From Deltaproteobacteria bacterium (GTDB lineage Bacteria > Desulfobacterota > Desulfobacteria > Desulfobacterales > ETH-SRB1), in contig JAUWQK010000044.1 in the NCBI GenBank assembly GCA_030611115.1, forward strand, positions 1 to 8,810: DNA of 8,810 nucleotides, in the 5' to 3' direction. Position 1 is the stretch's first letter; every line of letters starts with the position of its first letter. Below are positions 6,640 through 8,810 of the stretch, in pieces. The notes below the pieces were generated by a model. The model did not search any database. It was not told the DNA's origin and saw only the letters and a program-made list of their open reading frames with translations. The translations under genes and the position numbers were made by a program.

Positions 6640-7311
6640 TTTTATTGTTTGAAGGGAGTTGATGATCGGCTTGATTTTGTTCTTATGTTCGGGCGGTACA
6701 AGCAATAGCGTCATCGGCAGGTTTTTTATAAGTCCTTCTCCAGGATTTGCCAGGTTTTTCATAGCGTAACTTTTACGATTATCTTCTGATTCCATAAAAA
6801 GCAGAACATCTGTAAAATTTCCTGAAAAACCCTGCTGATCAATATGTTCTATATACTGTAAAAAAACATTATTTACAGTCAGGATAAATTCATCCATTTC
6901 AGCTTTGTCAACGCACTTCGTTTTTGAGACCATACATCTGCAACTAAACGGTCTGGCCGTATAAATTGGGCATTCATTATTTATCAATAACGGACAACTT
7001 CCCCATGAGCTGTCTATTTCTTCGTCCGGAATATCCTTTCCCTGAATACAAAGATCAGCTATTTTGTTTGTGGTTATTTTTGGCAGAAAACGTTTTTTAT
7101 AAGAGTCATTCTTAATTTTTTTGAATAATTCTGATTTACTGTTTTCAATCAAGTGATCGGCAATTTTATAACATTCAAGTGATGTCATAGTCACATTGCG
7201 CGTGCAGCAAGTAGAACAATGTTTTTGACATGCCGGTTCAAGACTGTCGGTAAATGAGTCATAAATTTTGTAAATCTGGTCCAGAACATCTATTCTATCA
7301 GACAAGTCCAT
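6622..7311 (-). CDS. YkgJ-family cysteine-cluster protein
   Basis: The protein has 229 residues with the family's cysteine pattern in two halves. An N-terminal CxxxCxxCC is at C28, C32, C35, C36. Then come CPLLINNECPIYTARPFSCRC (C106, C114, C124, C126), including the hallmark C-x-IY-x-x-RP-x-x-C, and C133. C47 and C88 are extra. The family is thought to bind zinc or an iron-sulfur cluster; no substrate is established, so function is left open. There is no signal peptide, so it is probably cytoplasmic. The start ATG at 7309-7311 is well placed after GGAGG with a five-base spacer. The final residues VTVHG and the TAA stop fall inside the heptamer repeat of element B, so the C-terminal tail may have been remodelled by the repeat. 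It is divergent from the DUF362 gene, with 126 bases between the starts. Confidence 0.88.
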   Translation of the reverse strand: MDLSDRIDVLDQIYKIYDSFTDSLEPACQKHCSTCCTRNVTMTSLECYKIADHLIENSKSELFKKIKNDSYKKRFLPKITTNKIADLCIQGKDIPDEEIDSSWGSCPLLINNECPIYTARPFSCRCMVSKTKCVDKAEMDEFILTVNNVFLQYIEHIDQQGFSGNFTDVLLFMESEDNRKSYAMKNLANPGEGLIKNLPMTLLLVPPEHKNKIKPIINSLQTIKVTVHG

Positions 7312-7437
7312 TTTTTCCTCCAGACTTTGAAATTAGGCACTGTCTTTTCCACATTCATATTAAAAAAGATGTTGTTTTACAAGTTGCAATATCTATTTAA
7401 GAAATGATATGTATTTTTCAGGAACGGGGAGGATATT
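7312..7437. promoter_or_regulatory. Divergent intergenic region between the YkgJ and DUF362 genes
   Basis: This A/T-rich gap must contain the start signals of both divergent genes. On the plus strand GGGGAGG at 7426-7432 lies five bases before the DUF362 ATG. On the minus strand GGAGG lies five bases before the YkgJ ATG. A weak plus-strand pair TTGCAA (7384-7389) and TATGTA (about 18 bases on) is the only promoter-like candidate, and it is poor. No operator palindrome stands out. Confidence 0.45.
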
Positions 7438-8544
7438 ATGAAAAGCAAAGTCTATTTTATTGATTTAAAAGCCTCATATAAGGAAAACCTTCTTTCGAAG
7501 ATTGGAAGGCTTCTTGACACTTCGGGCCTTGGTTCAGCAGTCAAAAAAAGAGATCTTGTTGCTGTTAAAATACATTTTGGAGAGCAGGGGAATACTGCTT
7601 TTATCCGGCCTGTATTTATAAGGAAGATTATTGAAAAAATAAAAGAAGCAGAAGGTTTTCCATTCCTGACAGATTGTAATACGCTTTATGCCGGCACACG
7701 AAGTGATGCTCCGCATCATCATATAACAGCTATTCAAAACGGATTTGCTTATTCTGTGATTGATGCTCCGGTTGTCATAGCGGATGGGCTGAGGGGCCGC
7801 AGTGAAACTTCTGTGGTTATAAACCAGAAGCGTTTTAAAAGAGTATATATTGGATCTGAGATTATACGGGCGGATTCGCTATTATCAGTGGCTCATTTTA
7901 AGGGACATGAACTTTCCGGTTTTGGCGGGACAATTAAGAATCTTGGCATGGGATGCGCATCGAGAAGAGGAAAGCTGGCTCAACATTCAACAGTGAACCC
8001 TAAAGTTAAAAGAAAAAAATGTGTCGGCTGCGGCGAATGCGTGAGTCATTGCGCCAGAAAAGCCATAAGGCTGATAAAAGATAAGGCAACTATTGATCCT
8101 GAAAAGTGTATGGGCTGTGGAGAGTGCATCATTATTTGCTCAAACAATGCAATACAGATTCAATGGAATCAGGATATACCCGTTTTTCTCGAAAATATGG
8201 TTGAATATTTGATGGGTGTTTTAAAGAATAAAAAGGGCAGAACATTATTTTTGAATTTCATTACCGATGTTTCACCCGAATGTGACTGCCTGCCACATAA
8301 TGATGCACCTATTGTAAGAAATATAGGTATAGTTGCTTCAAAAGACCCCGTTGCTATTGATCAGGCCTCTGTAGATCTTGTTAACAATGAGCAGGCTCTC
8401 CCCGGATCGTGCCTTAAGAAAAATACTAAACCCGGAGAAGATAAGTTCAGGGGGATACACCCAAAAGTGGACTGGTCCATACAGCTTGAATATGCTGAAA
8501 GCATTGGGCTGGGAAGCCGCAGCTATGATCTTATTGCCATCTGA
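7438..8544 (+). CDS. DUF362 protein with an inserted 2x[4Fe-4S] ferredoxin domain
   Basis: The protein has 368 residues. Residues 1-175 are the first part of DUF362 (VAVKIHFGEQGNTAFIRPVF, LTDCNTLYAGTRSDAPHH, SLLSVAHFKGHELSGFGGTIKNLGMGCASRRGK). A bacterial-type ferredoxin insert follows, with C195-C198-C201-C205 (CVGCGECVSHC) and C224-C227-C230-C234 (CMGCGECIIIC), both CxxCxxCxxxC and so competent for two [4Fe-4S] clusters. The DUF362 C-terminal part resumes (LNFITDVSPECDCLPHNDAPIV, GIVASKDPVAIDQASVDLV) and includes further Cys residues. This architecture is typical for the family in anaerobes. The role is probably electron transfer or Fe-S-dependent chemistry; the substrate is not known. There is no signal peptide or Tat motif, so it is probably cytoplasmic. 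ATG 7438 has GGGGAGG five bases upstream. The gene is complete and intact, and ends 11 bases before a MITE-like element. Confidence 0.92.
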   Translation: MKSKVYFIDLKASYKENLLSKIGRLLDTSGLGSAVKKRDLVAVKIHFGEQGNTAFIRPVFIRKIIEKIKEAEGFPFLTDCNTLYAGTRSDAPHHHITAIQNGFAYSVIDAPVVIADGLRGRSETSVVINQKRFKRVYIGSEIIRADSLLSVAHFKGHELSGFGGTIKNLGMGCASRRGKLAQHSTVNPKVKRKKCVGCGECVSHCARKAIRLIKDKATIDPEKCMGCGECIIICSNNAIQIQWNQDIPVFLENMVEYLMGVLKNKKGRTLFLNFITDVSPECDCLPHNDAPIVRNIGIVASKDPVAIDQASVDLVNNEQALPGSCLKKNTKPGEDKFRGIHPKVDWSIQLEYAESIGLGSRSYDLIAI

Positions 8545-8555
8545 AAAGCCGTTAT

Positions 8556-8702
8556 TTAGTGCCTGAACGAAAACTGCTAATTTTCCCAATTTCTGCGTCA
8601 GGCTTAAATTTTAATCCTCAAAATACTCAATGTATTCCTGCGGTTAAAATTTGCACCTTCCTTGAACTTGAAAAAATTTTCTAGTTTTCGTTCGGGCACT
8701 AA
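8556..8702. mobile_element. 147-bp palindromic MITE-like element
   Basis: TTAGTGCCTGAACGAAAACT (8556-8575) and the reverse complement of 8683-8702 agree at 19 of 20 positions. Further pairs are concentric about base 8629: AAATTTTAA (8606-8614) with TTAAAATTT (8644-8652), and AATAC (8622-8626) with GTATT (8632-8636). The whole unit can therefore fold as one long imperfect hairpin. TA dinucleotides flank GTGCC...GGCAC at both ends (8557-8558 and 8700-8701), as expected for elements moved by IS630/Tc1-type transposases, although TTA/TAA is itself part of the palindrome. There is no ORF inside. From memory, very similar units are frequent between genes in deltaproteobacterial genomes. Confidence 0.8.
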
Positions 8703-8717
8703 CTAATTCTTAAATGT

Positions 8718-8733
8718 TGCTCTAAATAATTTT
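8718..8733 (+). promoter_or_regulatory. Possible rRNA-leader boxA
   Basis: TGCTCTAAATAATTTT resembles the boxA antitermination element of rRNA leaders (TGCTCTTTAACAATTT in E. coli), agreeing in TGCTCT and most of the T/A-rich tail. It lies about 80 bases before a possible 16S start. On its own the match would be unremarkable; it gains weight only with that start. Confidence 0.3.
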
Positions 8734-8747
8734 GATTTGCCTTAAAG

Positions 8748-8762
8748 CCTTATAGTATAAGG
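8748..8762. repeat. Perfect 7-bp palindrome around one base
   Basis: CCTTATA-G-TATAAGG is fully symmetric, between the possible boxA and the possible 16S start. It could be a small leader hairpin or a protein-binding site. TATAAG inside it, 18 bases after TTGATT (8732-8737), also makes a weak promoter-like pair. Confidence 0.4.
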
Positions 8763-8794
8763 ATCCTAAGAGACAAATTAACTATAGAAATCTA

Positions 8795-8810
8795 AAAATA
8801 GAGAGTTTGA
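8795..8810 (+). rRNA. Possible first bases of a 16S rRNA gene (cut by window end)
   Basis: The last ten bases, GAGAGTTTGA, match the near-universal 5' sequence of bacterial 16S rRNA that continues TCCTGGCTCAG. Placing it as in E. coli puts the mature 5' end near 8795. The A/T-rich stretch before it, a boxA-like motif at 8718, and the lack of an ORF after 8544 fit an rRNA leader. Only about ten diagnostic bases are visible, so chance cannot be excluded. Confidence 0.42.

Overview
The window reads as chromosomal DNA from a moderately AT-rich anaerobic bacterium. A sulfate-reducer-like deltaproteobacterium (Desulfobacterota) is the best guess. The reasons are gene content (a MoeA of the GGSSVGTRD type, a cNMP-CBS-DUF294 protein, a YkgJ cysteine-cluster protein, a DUF362 protein with a built-in two-cluster ferredoxin domain) and an abundance of intergenic repeats. 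This assignment is an inference; no taxonomic marker is complete in the window.

Layout, left to right. 1-887 (-) is the 5' part of moeA, cut by the window edge. 933-1098 is an intergenic element bounded by inverted heptamer repeats. 1108-1557 (-) is the HEAT-repeat part of a gene whose N-terminal half seems lost. 1710-1910 (+) is a small ORF with an excellent ribosome binding site. 1887-4443 is an insertion sequence whose 765-residue transposase joins a DruA-like DUF4338 region to an IS4-type DDE domain. 4425-6402 (-) is a two-gene operon: a TPR lipoprotein, then a cNMP/CBS/DUF294 protein that has lost its C-terminal domain at the insertion sequence. 6420-6639 is a second element bounded by inverted heptamer repeats. 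6622-7311 (-) is a YkgJ-family protein, and 7438-8544 (+), divergent from it, is a DUF362 ferredoxin-fused protein. 8556-8702 is a 147-bp palindromic MITE-like element. The last ~100 bases may be the leader and first bases of a 16S rRNA gene.

The main story is rearrangement at 1.1-4.5 kb. The two genes flanking the insertion sequence point towards it, and both take their stop codons from just inside its ends, where a 14-base perfect inverted repeat (GCAATGTCATTCAA) lies. A single clean insertion does not explain two different truncated genes, so deletion or successive insertions are likely. The HEAT gene next to it is also broken.

The intact genes do not form one pathway. MoeA inserts molybdenum into molybdopterin. 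The TPR/DUF294 pair looks like a membrane-associated signalling module, now damaged. YkgJ and DUF362 are both metal or Fe-S binding proteins transcribed from a shared divergent intergenic region. No defence island, CRISPR array or tRNA was found. The DruA-like domain sits in a transposase, without other Druantia genes around it.
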